A stretch of 64,000 nucleotides of DNA, taken from the NCBI RefSeq assembly GCF_023507705.1, contig NZ_JALBGD010000001.1:124001-188000 (forward strand), written 5' to 3'. Both the position numbers and the translations under genes were made by a program. How positions within the stretch are numbered: position 1 is the stretch's first letter; every line of letters begins with the position of its first letter. The notes beneath the pieces are model-generated. The model saw only the letters and a list, made by a program, of their open reading frames with translations. It had not been told where the DNA came from and did not search any database. Below are positions 1-10,183 of the stretch, in pieces. Origin of the DNA: Stappia sp. WLB 29. Its GTDB lineage: Bacteria; Pseudomonadota; Alphaproteobacteria; Rhizobiales; Stappiaceae.

Positions 1-178
1 CGTCGCGCTGGATGAGTCCCAGCAGAACATCGACGTGATGACCTTCGCCTATCTGGCGCGGGCGGCGCTGCCGGGCAGCTTCGCCCATCCGCCGGCGACC
101 GTGGAGGACATGTATCGGCCCGACCTTGCGGCCCGCACCGATACGGGGCGGCTCGAGGTGTTGGGCCCGCTGCGTTGA
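1..178 (+). CDS. Alpha-2-macroglobulin family protein, C-terminal fragment
   Basis: The frame is open from base 2 and ends in TGA at 176-178, giving 58 residues. The tail VEDMYRPDLAARTDTGRLEV resembles the extreme C-terminus of large bacterial alpha-2-macroglobulins (YfhM type), which trap proteases in the periplasm. The next gene, 24 bp downstream on the same strand, is pbpC; this pair is a known conserved arrangement, thought to link defence of the periplasm with cell-wall repair. Only the end is in the window, so the signal peptide, bait region and any thioester motif cannot be checked. The assignment rests on the tail motif plus the neighbour. Confidence 0.7.
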   Translation, partial: VALDESQQNIDVMTFAYLARAALPGSFAHPPATVEDMYRPDLAARTDTGRLEVLGPLR

Positions 179-202
179 CGCCGTAACCGGAAGGGGCGGC
201 CT

Positions 203-2305
203 ATGGCACGGACAGGACGGGGCGGGCGCGTGCGATGGCTGGCGATCGGCCTTTCCTGCGCCGCCGCCCTGTGCCTTCTCGCCATCGGCACGACGTTGGC
301 CGTCCAGGTTTTCTCGTTGAAGCGGGAGGATTTGCCCGGAACTGTGGAGATGTCACGCTCGGTCAGCGACCGAAACGGGCGCCTGTTGCGCGCGTTCCAG
401 ACCAGCGACGACCGGTGGCGCATGCCGGTTTCTCCCGACGAGGTGGACCCGCTCTACCTATCGATGCTACTCGCCTATGAGGACAGGCGCTTTAACGACC
501 ATTACGGAGTCGATCCGCTGGCGATCCTGCGAGCAGGTGCTCAGCTTGTGTCCAACGGGCGGATCGTGTCGGGCGCCTCGACCCTTACCATGCAGACCGC
601 CCGGCTTCTGACAGAAGCGCCGACCCGCTCGCCCCTGTCGAAATGGCGCCAAATGGTGCTGGCGCTTGCGCTCGAACGCCATCTCGACAAACAGGAAATC
701 TTGTCGCTTTACCTCGCGCGCGCACCCTTCGGTGGCAACATCGAGGGCGTGCGAGCGGCAAGTCACGCCTGGTTCGGCAAGGAGCCGGCCCGGTTGACGC
801 CGGCCCAGGCGGCGCTTCTGGTGGCTCTGCCGCAATCGCCGGAGGGGCGTCGTCCCGACCGATTTCCTCAGGCTGCGCGCACAGCTCGGGACCGCGTCCT
901 GCTGGCGGCGATGGACGCGGGGCTGCTGTCCCCGGAAGATGTCACGGCAGCGAAACGCGAGGCAATTCCGGAGCGGCGCCGTCCCATTCCGATGCTTGCC
1001 CCGCATGCGACCCGTCAGGCACTCGCCCAAAGCGAGGCGACAGATCAGCGCCTCACCATCGAAGCGGACCTGCAGGCGCGGCTGGAGGCGATGGTGGCGG
1101 AGCGCGCCGGTCGGCTGGGCAGCCACGTCTCCGTTGCCCTAATCCTTGCCGACAATGCCAGCGGCGAGATCCTGGCGCGTGTCGGCTCTGCCGGCTTGCT
1201 GTCGCAGGCGCGCCGCGGCCATGTCGACATGAGCGGTGCTATCCGCTCTCCGGGCTCCACGTTGAAGCCGCTGATCTACGGGCTCGCCTTCGAGCAGGGC
1301 GTTGCCCATCCAAACAGCCTGATCGAGGATCGCCCGACGACGGTCGCAGGCTATAGCCCGACCAATTTCGATCTGTCGTTCCAGGGGACGGTTCGCGTTC
1401 GTGAGGCCTTGACCGCCTCACTCAACGTGCCGGCAGTGACGCTTCTGGATGCGGTTGGTGTGTCGCGCTTCATCTCGCGGCTGAAGCGGGCCGGTGCGAC
1501 GCCGCGCTTCCCGCAGGGCGAGGCGCCGGGTCTGGCCGCCGCTCTCGGCGGTTTCGGCATCTCGCTGCGCGAGCTTGTTGCCCTTTACGCAGGTATTGCG
1601 CGCGGTGGTGTCGCCGTCTCGCTGCACGAGAGCCTTGAAGCGGGCGTGGGGGAGGCCTTGCCCGACGAGGATCGCCGGTTCCTGTCGGAAATGGCCGCCT
1701 GGCGTATTTCCGATATCCTGTCCGAAGTGCCGCCTCCTGATACGGCGAATGGCGCCGGCATCGCCTACAAGACCGGCACGTCCTACGGCTATCGCGATGC
1801 CTGGGCCGTCGGGTTCGACGGACGCCACACCATCGGCGTCTGGGTCGGTCGTGCCGACGGGACGCCAGTTCCAGGGCTCACCGGCTACAAGTCTGCCGCA
1901 CCGTTTCTGTTCGACGCCTTCCAGCGGGTGGCTGCCCGCAGAATGCCGCTGCCGCAGCCTCCGAAGGACTTCGACCCCGTAGCCGATGCAGTGCCCGCGC
2001 CTTTGCACTATGCCCGCACCGCAACGCGGCCGGACGGCATGCACACGGAGACGGGGCCGGAGATTTTCTATCCTCCGAACGGCGCGACCGTCGATCTCGG
2101 CCTTGGAGAGGGCAGCGAGGCAGCGCTCGTCGTGAAGCTGCGGCGAGGCCGGGCGCCGTTCCTGTGGCTGGCGAATGGTGCGCCCGTTGCCAGCGGTCCT
2201 TTCGCAACCTCGCTTGTGTGGCAGCCAGACGGGCCGGGCGCCTCGACCATTTCGGTCATCGATGCGGATGGGAACTCCGCCCGCGTGACGCTGGATCTGA
2301 GGTAA
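203..2305 (+). CDS. pbpC: Penicillin-binding protein 1C
   Basis: Bifunctional class A penicillin-binding protein, 700 aa, polymerising and cross-linking peptidoglycan from the inner membrane. An N-terminal membrane anchor spans about residues 12-36. The glycosyltransferase domain has the catalytic Glu in EDRRF (E93) and the GASTLTMQ motif. The transpeptidase domain has S352-T-L-K355 as the S-x-x-K nucleophile motif and the K523-T-G triad, and a C-terminal PBP1C-type domain (about 600-700) follows. A GGAAGGGG Shine-Dalgarno precedes the ATG. It sits just after an alpha-2-macroglobulin gene, as in other proteobacteria. Length and motifs match PBP1C rather than PBP1A/1B. Confidence 0.93.
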   Translation: MARTGRGGRVRWLAIGLSCAAALCLLAIGTTLAVQVFSLKREDLPGTVEMSRSVSDRNGRLLRAFQTSDDRWRMPVSPDEVDPLYLSMLLAYEDRRFNDHYGVDPLAILRAGAQLVSNGRIVSGASTLTMQTARLLTEAPTRSPLSKWRQMVLALALERHLDKQEILSLYLARAPFGGNIEGVRAASHAWFGKEPARLTPAQAALLVALPQSPEGRRPDRFPQAARTARDRVLLAAMDAGLLSPEDVTAAKREAIPERRRPIPMLAPHATRQALAQSEATDQRLTIEADLQARLEAMVAERAGRLGSHVSVALILADNASGEILARVGSAGLLSQARRGHVDMSGAIRSPGSTLKPLIYGLAFEQGVAHPNSLIEDRPTTVAGYSPTNFDLSFQGTVRVREALTASLNVPAVTLLDAVGVSRFISRLKRAGATPRFPQGEAPGLAAALGGFGISLRELVALYAGIARGGVAVSLHESLEAGVGEALPDEDRRFLSEMAAWRISDILSEVPPPDTANGAGIAYKTGTSYGYRDAWAVGFDGRHTIGVWVGRADGTPVPGLTGYKSAAPFLFDAFQRVAARRMPLPQPPKDFDPVADAVPAPLHYARTATRPDGMHTETGPEIFYPPNGATVDLGLGEGSEAALVVKLRRGRAPFLWLANGAPVASGPFATSLVWQPDGPGASTISVIDADGNSARVTLDLR

Positions 2306-2321
2306 GAACAGGCCCGGCCGG

Positions 2322-3206
2322 TCAGCGCAGGCGCGACAAGAACCTGGCGATCACACCCTGGGTTTCCGCATCCCACAACAGCGGAGCATGGCCTTCATCG
2401 GCAATCGTGTGCCTTTCGAGCCTTGGACTGCGCTGCTTCATCTGCGAGAAGGTCTCGGCGCTGAGAATATCCGAATGCGCGCCGCGGATCGCCAGCATCG
2501 GCAGGCTGGCGATGGCATCGAAGACGGACCAGAGGTCTGGAAGTTCCGCGTCTTCGTCGAACGAACCGAGGGTGTTGGCGAGGCGGGCATCGTAGTCGAG
2601 CTGGATGCCGTCATCGGTCTCGACATAGAGCTGCCGGGCAATCTGCAGCCAGCCTTGTGCATCGACACGGGGAAACTGACCGCCGAGGCCCGCGCGGAGC
2701 CGCTCTGCCGCCTCCTGCCAGGTGTCGACGCGCATATGGTGGCCGATCTCGCCGGAGATCCTCTTCAATCCGCTGCGTTCGATCTCCGGTCCGATATCGT
2801 TGAGAACCAGGCCCGCAATGCGGTCCGGTGCCCGCCAGGCGAGAAGCATGCCGTGCAGGCCGCCGCGCGACGTGCCGACAACGGCAACGCGGGCAAGCGA
2901 GAGGACACCAAGGCCGGCGTCGATGTCCAGCCCCTCGCGCTCGATGGAGTAGCTCCGCCAGTCCGGATGGCGCCCGGAGCGGCCACGTCCGCGATAGTCC
3001 ATGGCGATGACGCGGTGACCGCACCCGGCGAGATAGCGGGCGAGCGGCGCAAAGTCGCGCGCATTGCGCGACAGGCCGGTCAGGCACAGAACGTCGATAG
3101 CGGTTTGGTGCTGCGGTTCCCAAAGCGTTGCGGATAGGTCGATGCCATCGTCCGAGCGCCATGCGCGGTAGCCCGGCTGCGTGCCTGTTGCTTCTGCTGT
3201 ATCCAT
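2322..3206 (-). CDS. Alpha/beta hydrolase
   Basis: Alpha/beta-fold hydrolase of about 294 aa. The nucleophile elbow is VVGTSRGG (Ser in G-T-S-R-G), the oxyanion region is in LCLTGLSRNARDF, and the distal acid and His lie in the C-terminal third (RGAHSD and DEGHAPLL). I start at ATG 3206 because GGCGGA lies just before it; an in-frame GTG at 3236 would add ten residues. It is convergent with pbpC, with only 16 bp between the stop codons. The substrate cannot be told from sequence; homologues are annotated as esterases or epoxide-hydrolase-like enzymes. Confidence 0.8.
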   Translation of the reverse strand: MDTAEATGTQPGYRAWRSDDGIDLSATLWEPQHQTAIDVLCLTGLSRNARDFAPLARYLAGCGHRVIAMDYRGRGRSGRHPDWRSYSIEREGLDIDAGLGVLSLARVAVVGTSRGGLHGMLLAWRAPDRIAGLVLNDIGPEIERSGLKRISGEIGHHMRVDTWQEAAERLRAGLGGQFPRVDAQGWLQIARQLYVETDDGIQLDYDARLANTLGSFDEDAELPDLWSVFDAIASLPMLAIRGAHSDILSAETFSQMKQRSPRLERHTIADEGHAPLLWDAETQGVIARFLSRLR

Positions 3207-3413
3207 TTCCGCCACCACGATTTTTCCAGGACCCACTCAGGTCGGAACGATCATAGGCATCGTCACGGAGCGGCGGAAAGTGCTTTGTCGGCGAAGTCCG
3301 TCGCGGATGCGGTGCGAACGCCGGGTCGATGTTGCGTCGGTCTCGTGTGACGACTATTGTGCGCCTCCCGGACGGTCGGTCCGGGCCAAACGCCACACTC
3401 CAAGAGGTCCAGC

Positions 3414-4292
3414 ATGTTCAAGGGATCCATCCCCGCACTCGTCACGCCGTTTCGCAATGGAGCGGTCGACGAGAAAGCGTTCCAGGAGTTTGTGGACTGG
3501 CAGATAAAAGAGGGCAGCCATGGTCTCGTCCCGGTGGGCACCACCGGCGAGAGCCCGACGCTGAGCCATGACGAGCACAAGCGCGTCATCGAACTGTGCA
3601 TCGAGGCCGCCGGCGGCCGCGTGCCGGTGATGGCGGGCGCAGGCTCCAACAACACCGTCGAGGCCATCGACTTCGCGACCCATGCCGAGAAGGCGGGTGC
3701 GGATGCGCTGCTGATCGTGACCCCCTATTACAACAAGCCGAACCAGCCCGGCCTGATCGCCCATTACCGGGCAATCGATGCTGCCGTTGACATCCCCATC
3801 TACATCTACAACATCCCCGGCCGGTCGGTGATCGACATGCAGCCGGAGACGATGGCGGAGTTGTTCGCGACGTCGCGCAACATCAAGGGCGTGAAGGACG
3901 CAACCGCGAACATGTCGCGCGCCAGCCGCCAGCGCGAGCTGTGCGGGCCGGACTTCGTCCAGCTGTCGGGCGAGGACATCACCGCGCTCGGCTTCAACGC
4001 CCATGGCGGCACGGGCTGCATCTCGGTCACGGCGAATGTTGCGCCGCGCCTGTGCTCCCAGTTCCAGGAAGCGACGCTGGCGGGCGATTTTGCCACCGCC
4101 CTGTCGATCCAGGACCGGCTGGCGCCGCTGCACAACGCGCTGTTCATCGAGCCGAACCCGACAGGTGCGAAATATGCCCTGTCGCTGCTGGGCAAGCTCG
4201 AGAACGAGCTGCGCCTGCCGTTGGTCCCGGTCTCCGAGTCCACCAAGACCGCGATCCGCGATGCGATGACGCATGCGGGTTTGCTCAACTGA
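3414..4292 (+). CDS. dapA: 4-hydroxy-tetrahydrodipicolinate synthase
   Basis: Condenses pyruvate with aspartate semialdehyde, the first committed step of lysine and diaminopimelate synthesis. 292 aa, the usual family length. The Schiff-base lysine is K161 in GVKDAT, the tyrosine of the catalytic triad is Y132 in [10 protein letters not shown], and the TTGE loop is near residue 45. The frame is open from 3357, but the family start [13 protein letters not shown] is at 3414, preceded by AGAGG. It is followed 45 bp downstream by smpB on the same strand. Confidence 0.96.
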   Translation: MFKGSIPALVTPFRNGAVDEKAFQEFVDWQIKEGSHGLVPVGTTGESPTLSHDEHKRVIELCIEAAGGRVPVMAGAGSNNTVEAIDFATHAEKAGADALLIVTPYYNKPNQPGLIAHYRAIDAAVDIPIYIYNIPGRSVIDMQPETMAELFATSRNIKGVKDATANMSRASRQRELCGPDFVQLSGEDITALGFNAHGGTGCISVTANVAPRLCSQFQEATLAGDFATALSIQDRLAPLHNALFIEPNPTGAKYALSLLGKLENELRLPLVPVSESTKTAIRDAMTHAGLLN

Positions 4293-4337
4293 CAAGGACG
4301 GCTTGCCGGGCGGCGTGATCCGCTGCCCGGCGCCGGT

Positions 4338-4823
4338 ATGACGATGGCCAGCAAGAGCGCCGCCGACAGCAATCGCAAGCTTATCGCCGACAACCGCAAG
4401 GCCCGGTTCAACTACGAGATCGAGGACACGCTGGAGGCGGGGATCGAGCTCAAGGGAACCGAGGTCAAGGCGCTGCGTGAAGGCAAGTCGATGATCGCCG
4501 AGTCCTACGCCAGCTTCGAGGGCGGGGAATTCTGGCTGATTAACTCCTACATTCCCGAATACCTGCAGGCGAACCGCTTCAACCACGAGCCGAGGCGCAA
4601 GCGGAAGCTCCTCCTTCACAAGCGGGAAATGGCGAGGCTTGCGCTTGCCGTCGACAAGGACGGCAAGACGATCGTGCCGTTGAAGCTCTATTTCAACGAG
4701 AAGGGGCGTGCGAAGGTCGAGCTTGCCCTGGCGCGCGGCAAGAAGCTGCACGACAAGCGCGAGACCGAGCGCAAGCGCGACTGGAACCGGGAGAAGGCGC
4801 GCCTGTTGAAAACTGCTGGATAA
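4338..4823 (+). CDS. smpB: SsrA-binding protein SmpB
   Basis: Small beta-barrel protein of 161 aa that binds tmRNA and brings it to stalled ribosomes. Family hallmarks are [20 protein letters not shown] near the start, [11 protein letters not shown], and the basic C-terminal tail [20 protein letters not shown], which occupies the mRNA channel. A second in-frame ATG at 4344 is an alternative start. It follows dapA closely, suggesting co-transcription; dapA-smpB adjacency is common in Hyphomicrobiales. A weak inverted repeat (4852-4859 with 4874-4881, 8 bp) lies in the convergent gap after the stop. Confidence 0.95.
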   Translation: MTMASKSAADSNRKLIADNRKARFNYEIEDTLEAGIELKGTEVKALREGKSMIAESYASFEGGEFWLINSYIPEYLQANRFNHEPRRKRKLLLHKREMARLALAVDKDGKTIVPLKLYFNEKGRAKVELALARGKKLHDKRETERKRDWNREKARLLKTAG

Positions 4824-4910
4824 GCAGTGGATGGCGAAATCCGGATTCTTGGTTTGTTCCTGAAGTCCTGCGCGAACAAACTCTCTCAACGGATTCGCAA
4901 GTTTGAACAA

Positions 4911-5348
4911 TTATCCTTTCAGGATCGTGGCCAAAAGATTCCGTCTTTCCCCTTCTATCGGCACCGGCCGTCTTGTGGATCGATCCACCTGGACGTGCAC
5001 GAAACGCCCTTGTGCGCTGGCGGTTTCGCTCTCCTGCTCGAACAGCGCGATCTCGTAGGACACAGACGAGCCACCCAGCCGACTGACCCGGATGCCGGCA
5101 GTCACCGTGCCGGGAAAGGTCAGCTCGGCAAAATAGGCGCATTGCGTCTCGACGACGAGAAATACGGTCTCGGAGTGGCGCGGGTCGAGCACACCTTCCT
5201 CGATCAGCCAGCCGTTCACCGCTGTGTCGAAATAGCTCAGATACTCGACATTGTTGACGTGGCCGTAGATGTCGACGTCCATCCAGCGCGTGGGTATGGC
5301 TCGGAAAAGGCGGAAGTCGTCGCGGGTCAACGGTACGGTACGGGTCAT
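4911..5348 (-). CDS. Acyl-CoA thioesterase, 4HBT (hotdog) family
   Basis: 145-aa single hotdog domain. The active-site segment RWMDVDIYGHVNNVEYLSYF carries the catalytic Asp and the GHVNN helix start typical of the 4-hydroxybenzoyl-CoA thioesterase family; the later part (ETQCAYFAELTFPGTVTAG) fits the central sheet. It probably hydrolyses an acyl-CoA in the cytoplasm, with unknown specificity. It lies immediately downstream of parC on the same strand (20 bp after the parC stop), so it may be read through from it. Confidence 0.85.
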   Translation of the reverse strand: MTRTVPLTRDDFRLFRAIPTRWMDVDIYGHVNNVEYLSYFDTAVNGWLIEEGVLDPRHSETVFLVVETQCAYFAELTFPGTVTAGIRVSRLGGSSVSYEIALFEQESETASAQGRFVHVQVDRSTRRPVPIEGERRNLLATILKG

Positions 5349-5368
5349 TCGCGAGCGGCCCTCCGACC

Positions 5369-7618
5369 TTACAGTGTGCGGCGCCCGAACGTGTTCGTGC
5401 GCGGGAAACCGTTCGGCGGCAGACGTCCGGCTTGCGCCCTGTCGCCGCGCCAGTCCGTCAGCTCTTCCATCTTGCGGTTGAAGCTGCGCCCGGACGAGTC
5501 GACCCAGGAGAGGCCTTCCTCGGCCTTGAACACCGTCACGTCGGACACGCCGCCGTCACGGTAGCGCTGCAGCCGCACACCGCGCCCGCGTGACATCTCT
5601 GCAACCTGCGCCAGCGGGAAGACGAGCAGCTTCCTGTTGCGCCCGATGATCGCCACTTGGTCACCCTCGGCGGCAACGCAAAGCCGCGCTTCCACAGGCG
5701 TCGCGACGTTGAGGACCTGCTTGCCCTTGCGGGTGTTGGCGATGACGTCGGCCTCGTTGACCACGAAGCCGCGCGCTTCGTCCGAGACAACGAGAAGCTT
5801 GCGGTCGCCGCGATAGACGAAGACGTCGACGACGTCCTGGCCTTCCTCCATGTCGACCATCAGGCGGATGGGTTCGCCGTGACCGCGCCCGCCTGGCAGC
5901 TTGTCGGCACCAAGGGTGAAGAACTTGCCGCCGGTCGTGAAGACGAGGAGCTTGTCTGTGGTCTCCGCCAGGAGGTGCAGCTTGAGGCTGTCATCCTGCT
6001 TGAAGGACAGGGACGAAAGGTCGCTCTGATGCCCCTTGAGGGCGCGGATCCAGCCCTTCTGCGAGATGACGACGGTAATCGGCTCCTTCTCGATCATCGC
6101 CTGATGAATGTCGGTGAGATCGTGCTCGGGAGCATCGCCGAATGTCGTGCGGCGCTTGCCGAGCGGCGTCTCGGGGCCGTAGGCCTTGGCCATCTCCCCG
6201 ATCTGCTTGCCGATCTTCGTCCACAGGCGCGCCTCGGAGCCAAGAAGCGTCAGCAACTCGTCGCGTTCGGCGGTGAGCTTGTCGTGCTCCTTGCGGATCT
6301 CGATTTCCTCAAGCTTGCGTAGCGAGCGCAGCCGCATGTTGAGGATTGCTTCCGCCTGGACGTCGGTGAGCTTGAATGCGGCCTTCAGCGAGGCCTTGGC
6401 GTCATCCTCCTCGCGGATGATGCGGATCACCTCGTCGAGGTTGAGATAGGCGATCAGATAGCCGCCCAGCACCTCCAGCCGGTGCTCGATCTGCGCCAGC
6501 CGGTGCTGCGAACGGCGGACCAGAACGTCCTTGCGGTGGTCGAGCCATTCCTGCAGGGCCTGCTTGATCCCCATCACCATGGGAATGCGGCCGCCCGACA
6601 GGACGTTCATGTTGAGCGAGAAGCGGCTTTCCAGGTCGGTCAGCTTGAACAGCGACTCCATCAGCAGTGCCGCATCGACGTTCTTGCTGCGCGGGACCAG
6701 GACGAGGCGGACATCCTCGGCGGACTCGTCGCGCACGTCGTCAAGCAGTGGCAGCTTGCGGGCCTGCAGCAGTTCCGCGATCTTCTCGATCAGCCGCGAC
6801 TTCTGGACCTGATAGGGGATCTCGGTGACCACCACCTGCCATGTGCCGCGGCCGAGATCCTCGACCTCCCAGCGGGCGCGCACGCGAAAGCCGCCGCGGC
6901 CGGTCTCATAGGCCTCCAGGAACGCCGCATCGCTCTTGACCAGAATGCCGCCGGTCGGAAAATCCGGGCCCTGGATGAACTGCAGCAGGTCTTCGGTCGA
7001 GGCGCCGGGCGTCTTGATCAGATGCTGCGCGGCAGCGCAAAGCTCGCCGATATTGTGCGGCGGAATGGAGGTCGCCATGCCGACGGCAATGCCGGCCGCG
7101 CCATTGGCGAGCAGATTGGGGAACCCGCCCGGCAGGACGATAGGCTCCTTGTCGAGACCGTCATAGGTCTCGCGGAAGTCGACCGCGTCCTCGTCCAGCC
7201 CATCGAGGGTGCGCACGGCGATGTCGGTAAGGCGCGCTTCGGTGTAGCGCATGGCCGCGGCGCTATCGCCGTCGATATTGCCGAAGTTGCCCTGGCCGTC
7301 GACCATCGGGTAGCGGACGGCGAAATCCTGCGCCAGGCGGACGAGCGCGTCGTAGATCGCCTGGTCGCCATGCGGGTGATACTTACCCATGACGTCGCCG
7401 ACGACACGGGCGCACTTCTTGAAGCCCGCATTCGGATCGAGCTTGAGCAGCCGCATCGCGTAGAGGAGCCGGCGGTGGACCGGCTTCAGCCCGTCACGCA
7501 CATCCGGCAGCGCACGATGGGTGATGGTCGACAGCGCGTAGGAGAGGTAGCGCTCCTCGAGCGCCGAGCGAAGGTCGACAGGCTCGATGCCACCTGGCGG
7601 AATCAGGTCTTTTCCCAT
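5369..7618 (-). CDS. parC: DNA topoisomerase IV subunit A
   Basis: Breakage-reunion subunit of topoisomerase IV, 749 aa, which decatenates daughter chromosomes together with ParE (not in this window). The catalytic tyrosine is Y125 in [12 protein letters not shown]; the quinolone pocket is [15 protein letters not shown] (about 80-94), with Gln rather than Ser at the position equivalent to E. coli Ser80. The C-terminal half holds the beta-pinwheel repeats (for example [10 protein letters not shown] and [12 protein letters not shown]). It starts at an ATG with the expected N-terminus [10 protein letters not shown]. The order recO-parC on this strand is typical for the group. Confidence 0.95.
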   Translation of the reverse strand: MGKDLIPPGGIEPVDLRSALEERYLSYALSTITHRALPDVRDGLKPVHRRLLYAMRLLKLDPNAGFKKCARVVGDVMGKYHPHGDQAIYDALVRLAQDFAVRYPMVDGQGNFGNIDGDSAAAMRYTEARLTDIAVRTLDGLDEDAVDFRETYDGLDKEPIVLPGGFPNLLANGAAGIAVGMATSIPPHNIGELCAAAQHLIKTPGASTEDLLQFIQGPDFPTGGILVKSDAAFLEAYETGRGGFRVRARWEVEDLGRGTWQVVVTEIPYQVQKSRLIEKIAELLQARKLPLLDDVRDESAEDVRLVLVPRSKNVDAALLMESLFKLTDLESRFSLNMNVLSGGRIPMVMGIKQALQEWLDHRKDVLVRRSQHRLAQIEHRLEVLGGYLIAYLNLDEVIRIIREEDDAKASLKAAFKLTDVQAEAILNMRLRSLRKLEEIEIRKEHDKLTAERDELLTLLGSEARLWTKIGKQIGEMAKAYGPETPLGKRRTTFGDAPEHDLTDIHQAMIEKEPITVVISQKGWIRALKGHQSDLSSLSFKQDDSLKLHLLAETTDKLLVFTTGGKFFTLGADKLPGGRGHGEPIRLMVDMEEGQDVVDVFVYRGDRKLLVVSDEARGFVVNEADVIANTRKGKQVLNVATPVEARLCVAAEGDQVAIIGRNRKLLVFPLAQVAEMSRGRGVRLQRYRDGGVSDVTVFKAEEGLSWVDSSGRSFNRKMEELTDWRGDRAQAGRLPPNGFPRTNTFGRRTL

Positions 7619-7681
7619 GTTTCATTCGCTACAGGCATTCGCCGCCCGAAGCAATGCGCGAGGCGTCGCAGATGGCGGTTT

Positions 7682-8464
7682 TCAGCCGCTTTCGGCCTCC
7701 TGAAGGTGGCGCTTGATCGCGTCCACGAACCCATCGCGCGCCGGCGACATCTGTAGCAGGCGCGGGGCTAGCACATGCCGGTCGAGAAAGTAGCCGGTGA
7801 GGCGGAAGGCATCCTCCAGCGCCTGTCGGTCCGGAAGCCGTCCTGCAAGCTCGGAAGGCATGCCGCCCACGTGCGAGGGGGAGGCCTCTGGTGCAAGAAA
7901 CGACGGCAGGGGCAGCAGGCGAGGGGCGTAGGGAAGCCCGGCCTCGCGGCAAACCGCACGGCCGGATTTCGGCGACACATAGATCAGATCATCAATGCGT
8001 CCCGTCGCGGCGCATTCCGTCAGGTCCAGCCCGAAACCGAGTTCGGCAAGGACCTGCAGCTCGAAATGCACCATCAGTGCGCCGGCGACCAGCGGCTCGT
8101 GCAGATGGGCGATGATCGCCTCCAGCCCGTCATGCAGCTGCGGATGCGGATCGCGCTCGGGAAGGAAGTGCAGCAGGGCCGCAAGCGCCTGGATGCCATA
8201 AACGCCGGTCGAACTGGTCATCAACTGGGCAGCGCGCAGCTCCAGAGGCTCGATGGCGTAGAGGCCGAGGTGATCGTCGAGACGCGCCCGCCAGACGAGG
8301 CCGACGCGATTTCCCGGTTGCAGCGCCGCCTGCATGCGCCGGCTGCGCCCGCCGCGTACGAGGCCCAGATGCCGGCCGCGCTCGCGCGTCATCGCCTCGA
8401 GGATCAGGCTGCTCTCGCCGTGTTTCCTCGTCGCCAGGATGATGCCGTCAGCGCTCCATTCCAT
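7682..8464 (-). CDS. recO: DNA repair protein RecO
   Basis: 260-aa RecO: an N-terminal OB fold ([19 protein letters not shown], then [15 protein letters not shown]) and an all-helical C-terminal part. It works with RecF and RecR to load RecA on SSB-coated DNA. The [14 protein letters not shown] segment is a good family signature. It sits between era and parC on the minus strand, its usual location in alphaproteobacteria, with a 28-bp gap to era. Confidence 0.93.
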   Translation of the reverse strand: MEWSADGIILATRKHGESSLILEAMTRERGRHLGLVRGGRSRRMQAALQPGNRVGLVWRARLDDHLGLYAIEPLELRAAQLMTSSTGVYGIQALAALLHFLPERDPHPQLHDGLEAIIAHLHEPLVAGALMVHFELQVLAELGFGLDLTECAATGRIDDLIYVSPKSGRAVCREAGLPYAPRLLPLPSFLAPEASPSHVGGMPSELAGRLPDRQALEDAFRLTGYFLDRHVLAPRLLQMSPARDGFVDAIKRHLQEAESG

Positions 8465-8492
8465 GGGTATGCGATCAGCTTTGCGAAAAGAA

Positions 8493-9446
8493 CTACCGGG
8501 GGAACTCCAGGCCCATTTCGCGGTAGCGCTCGGGATCGTCGGACCAGTTCTCGCGCACCTTGACGAAAAGGAACAGGTGAACCGGGCAGCCGGCGGCCTC
8601 GGCGATTTCGCCCCGTGCGGCCTGCGAGATCGCCTTGATGGTGCGCCCGCCCTGGCCGAGCACGATCATCTTCTGGCTGTCGCGCTCAACATAGATGGTC
8701 TGCTCGATGCGGACCGATCCGTCCTTGCGCTGCTGCCAGGACTCGGTTTCCACCGTCGACATGTAGGGCAGTTCCTGGTGCAGACGCAGGAACATCTTCT
8801 CGCGGGTGATCTCGGCCGCAAGCATCCGCATCGGCAGGTCCGACGCCTGGTCTTCCGGATAGAGCCAGGGACCCGGTGGCACGCGCTCGGCCAGGTCCTC
8901 CATCAGATCGTCGAGACCGGAGCCGTTGACGGCCGACACCATGAAGGTCTTGTCGAACTGGACGATCTGGTTTGCCTTCTGCGCCAGCTCGAGCAGCTTT
9001 TCGCGCCGGGTGACGTCGATCTTGTTGAGGATCAGCAGCTTCGGCAGCTTCACATCCGCAAGCCGCTCCAGGATGCTGGTGACCTGATCGTCGATGCCCT
9101 TGCGTGCGTCGATCAGCAGGGCAACGACATCCGCCTCGCGTGCGCCGCCCCAGGCCGTGTCGACCATGGCGCGCTCCAGCCGGCGTTTCGGGCGGAAGAT
9201 GCCCGGCGTGTCGACGAAGATCACCTGCGAGGCCTCGTGCATGGCGATGCCGCGCACGAGGGCGCGCGTGGTCTGGACCTTGTGGGTCACGATGGAGACC
9301 TTCACGCCGACAAGCGCGTTGAGCAGGGTCGACTTGCCGGCATTCGGTGCCCCGATCAGCGCGACGAAGCCGGCCCTGGTGGCCGTCTCGTTCGTCTCGG
9401 GGGGCATGCCGGTGCCCTCGGTCGGGGCCTGGTCGCTGGTGCTCAC
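8493..9446 (-). CDS. era: GTPase Era
   Basis: Ras-like GTPase that binds 16S rRNA during 30S assembly. G1 is [10 protein letters not shown]2 includes [12 protein letters not shown]3 is DTPGIF, G4 is LNKID, and the KH domain follows ([11 protein letters not shown]). I choose GTG at 9446 (317 aa) because it overlaps the rnc stop as GTGA, a typical coupling junction. An ATG at 9407 (304 aa, closer to the E. coli length) has GAGGG a short distance upstream and is a real alternative. Part of the lepB-rnc-era-recO-parC run. Confidence 0.95.
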   Translation of the reverse strand: MSTSDQAPTEGTGMPPETNETATRAGFVALIGAPNAGKSTLLNALVGVKVSIVTHKVQTTRALVRGIAMHEASQVIFVDTPGIFRPKRRLERAMVDTAWGGAREADVVALLIDARKGIDDQVTSILERLADVKLPKLLILNKIDVTRREKLLELAQKANQIVQFDKTFMVSAVNGSGLDDLMEDLAERVPPGPWLYPEDQASDLPMRMLAAEITREKMFLRLHQELPYMSTVETESWQQRKDGSVRIEQTIYVERDSQKMIVLGQGGRTIKAISQAARGEIAEAAGCPVHLFLFVKVRENWSDDPERYREMGLEFPR

Positions 9447-10159
9447 TTGATATCCGTCTCCGTCCAAACGCCTTCCCGCAGGAGAGCCGTCTCTGCCGCC
9501 CGCTGTTCCGCGAGCCGTTTCGATCCGCCGGTGCCTGTCGCCGGCTGATATCCGTCGATCTCCACCTGCACGGTGAAGCTGGGCGCATGGTCCGGGCCAC
9601 TGCGCTCCGTCATGACATAGCGCGGAGCGGCCTTGCCGCGTCCCTGCGCCCATTCCTGCAGCATGGTCTTGGCATCGCGCAGCGGGCCGTTGTAGCCGGT
9701 CATGCGCGGCCCCCAGTGCCGCTCGATCAGAGTTTGCGCCGCCTCGAGCCCGCCGTCCAGATAAACGGCCGCAATCACCGCCTCGCAGACGTCGGCCAGG
9801 ATCGCCATCTTGCGCTTGCCGCCGGTCTGCGCCTCGCTTTCGCCGAGGCGGATGGCATCGCCGAGCTTCAGGTCCCTGGCGACTTCTGCGCAGGTTTCCT
9901 TGCGCACCAGCTGGTTCAGCCGCCGCGCCAACTCGCCTTCCTCGGCCTTGGGAAAGCTCTTGTGCAGCATCGTGGCGACGGCAAGGCCGAGTACCCGGTC
10001 GCCGAGGAATTCCAGCCGCTGATAGCTTGTGGCCGGTCCGCTGCGCGCCGTGGCGCTGCCGTGGGTGAGGGCACGCGACAGCAGGTCGCCGTCGCGAAAA
10101 TCGTGGCCGAGGCGCTTCTGCAACTGCGCCTCGGCCTTTTTCTGTACATCGGAGCTCAT
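9443..10159 (-). CDS. rnc: Ribonuclease III
   Basis: 238-aa double-strand-specific RNase that matures rRNA and processes structured mRNAs. The catalytic signature RLEFLGDRVL is at residues 48-57, with D54, and further metal ligands D123 and E126 lie in ADVCEAVIAA. A double-stranded RNA-binding domain fills the C-terminal third, with the GSKRLAEQRAAETAL helix. The stop overlaps the era start (GTGA); the start is 24 bp after the lepB stop. This suggests lepB-rnc-era are co-expressed. Confidence 0.96.
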   Translation of the reverse strand: MSSDVQKKAEAQLQKRLGHDFRDGDLLSRALTHGSATARSGPATSYQRLEFLGDRVLGLAVATMLHKSFPKAEEGELARRLNQLVRKETCAEVARDLKLGDAIRLGESEAQTGGKRKMAILADVCEAVIAAVYLDGGLEAAQTLIERHWGPRMTGYNGPLRDAKTMLQEWAQGRGKAAPRYVMTERSGPDHAPSFTVQVEIDGYQPATGTGGSKRLAEQRAAETALLREGVWTETDIK

Positions 10160-10183
10160 GTCGGTATCTCTAGGCCGCCCGCC

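Noticed and set aside
4852-4881. GTTTGTTC/GAACAAAC as an SOS box or terminator
   Set aside because: Spacing does not fit the alphaproteobacterial GTTC-N7-GTTC LexA site, and the stem is AT-rich with a 14-nt loop and no T-run.
3354-4910. 518-aa open frame on the minus strand
   Set aside because: Antisense shadow of dapA and smpB, with no recognisable motif.
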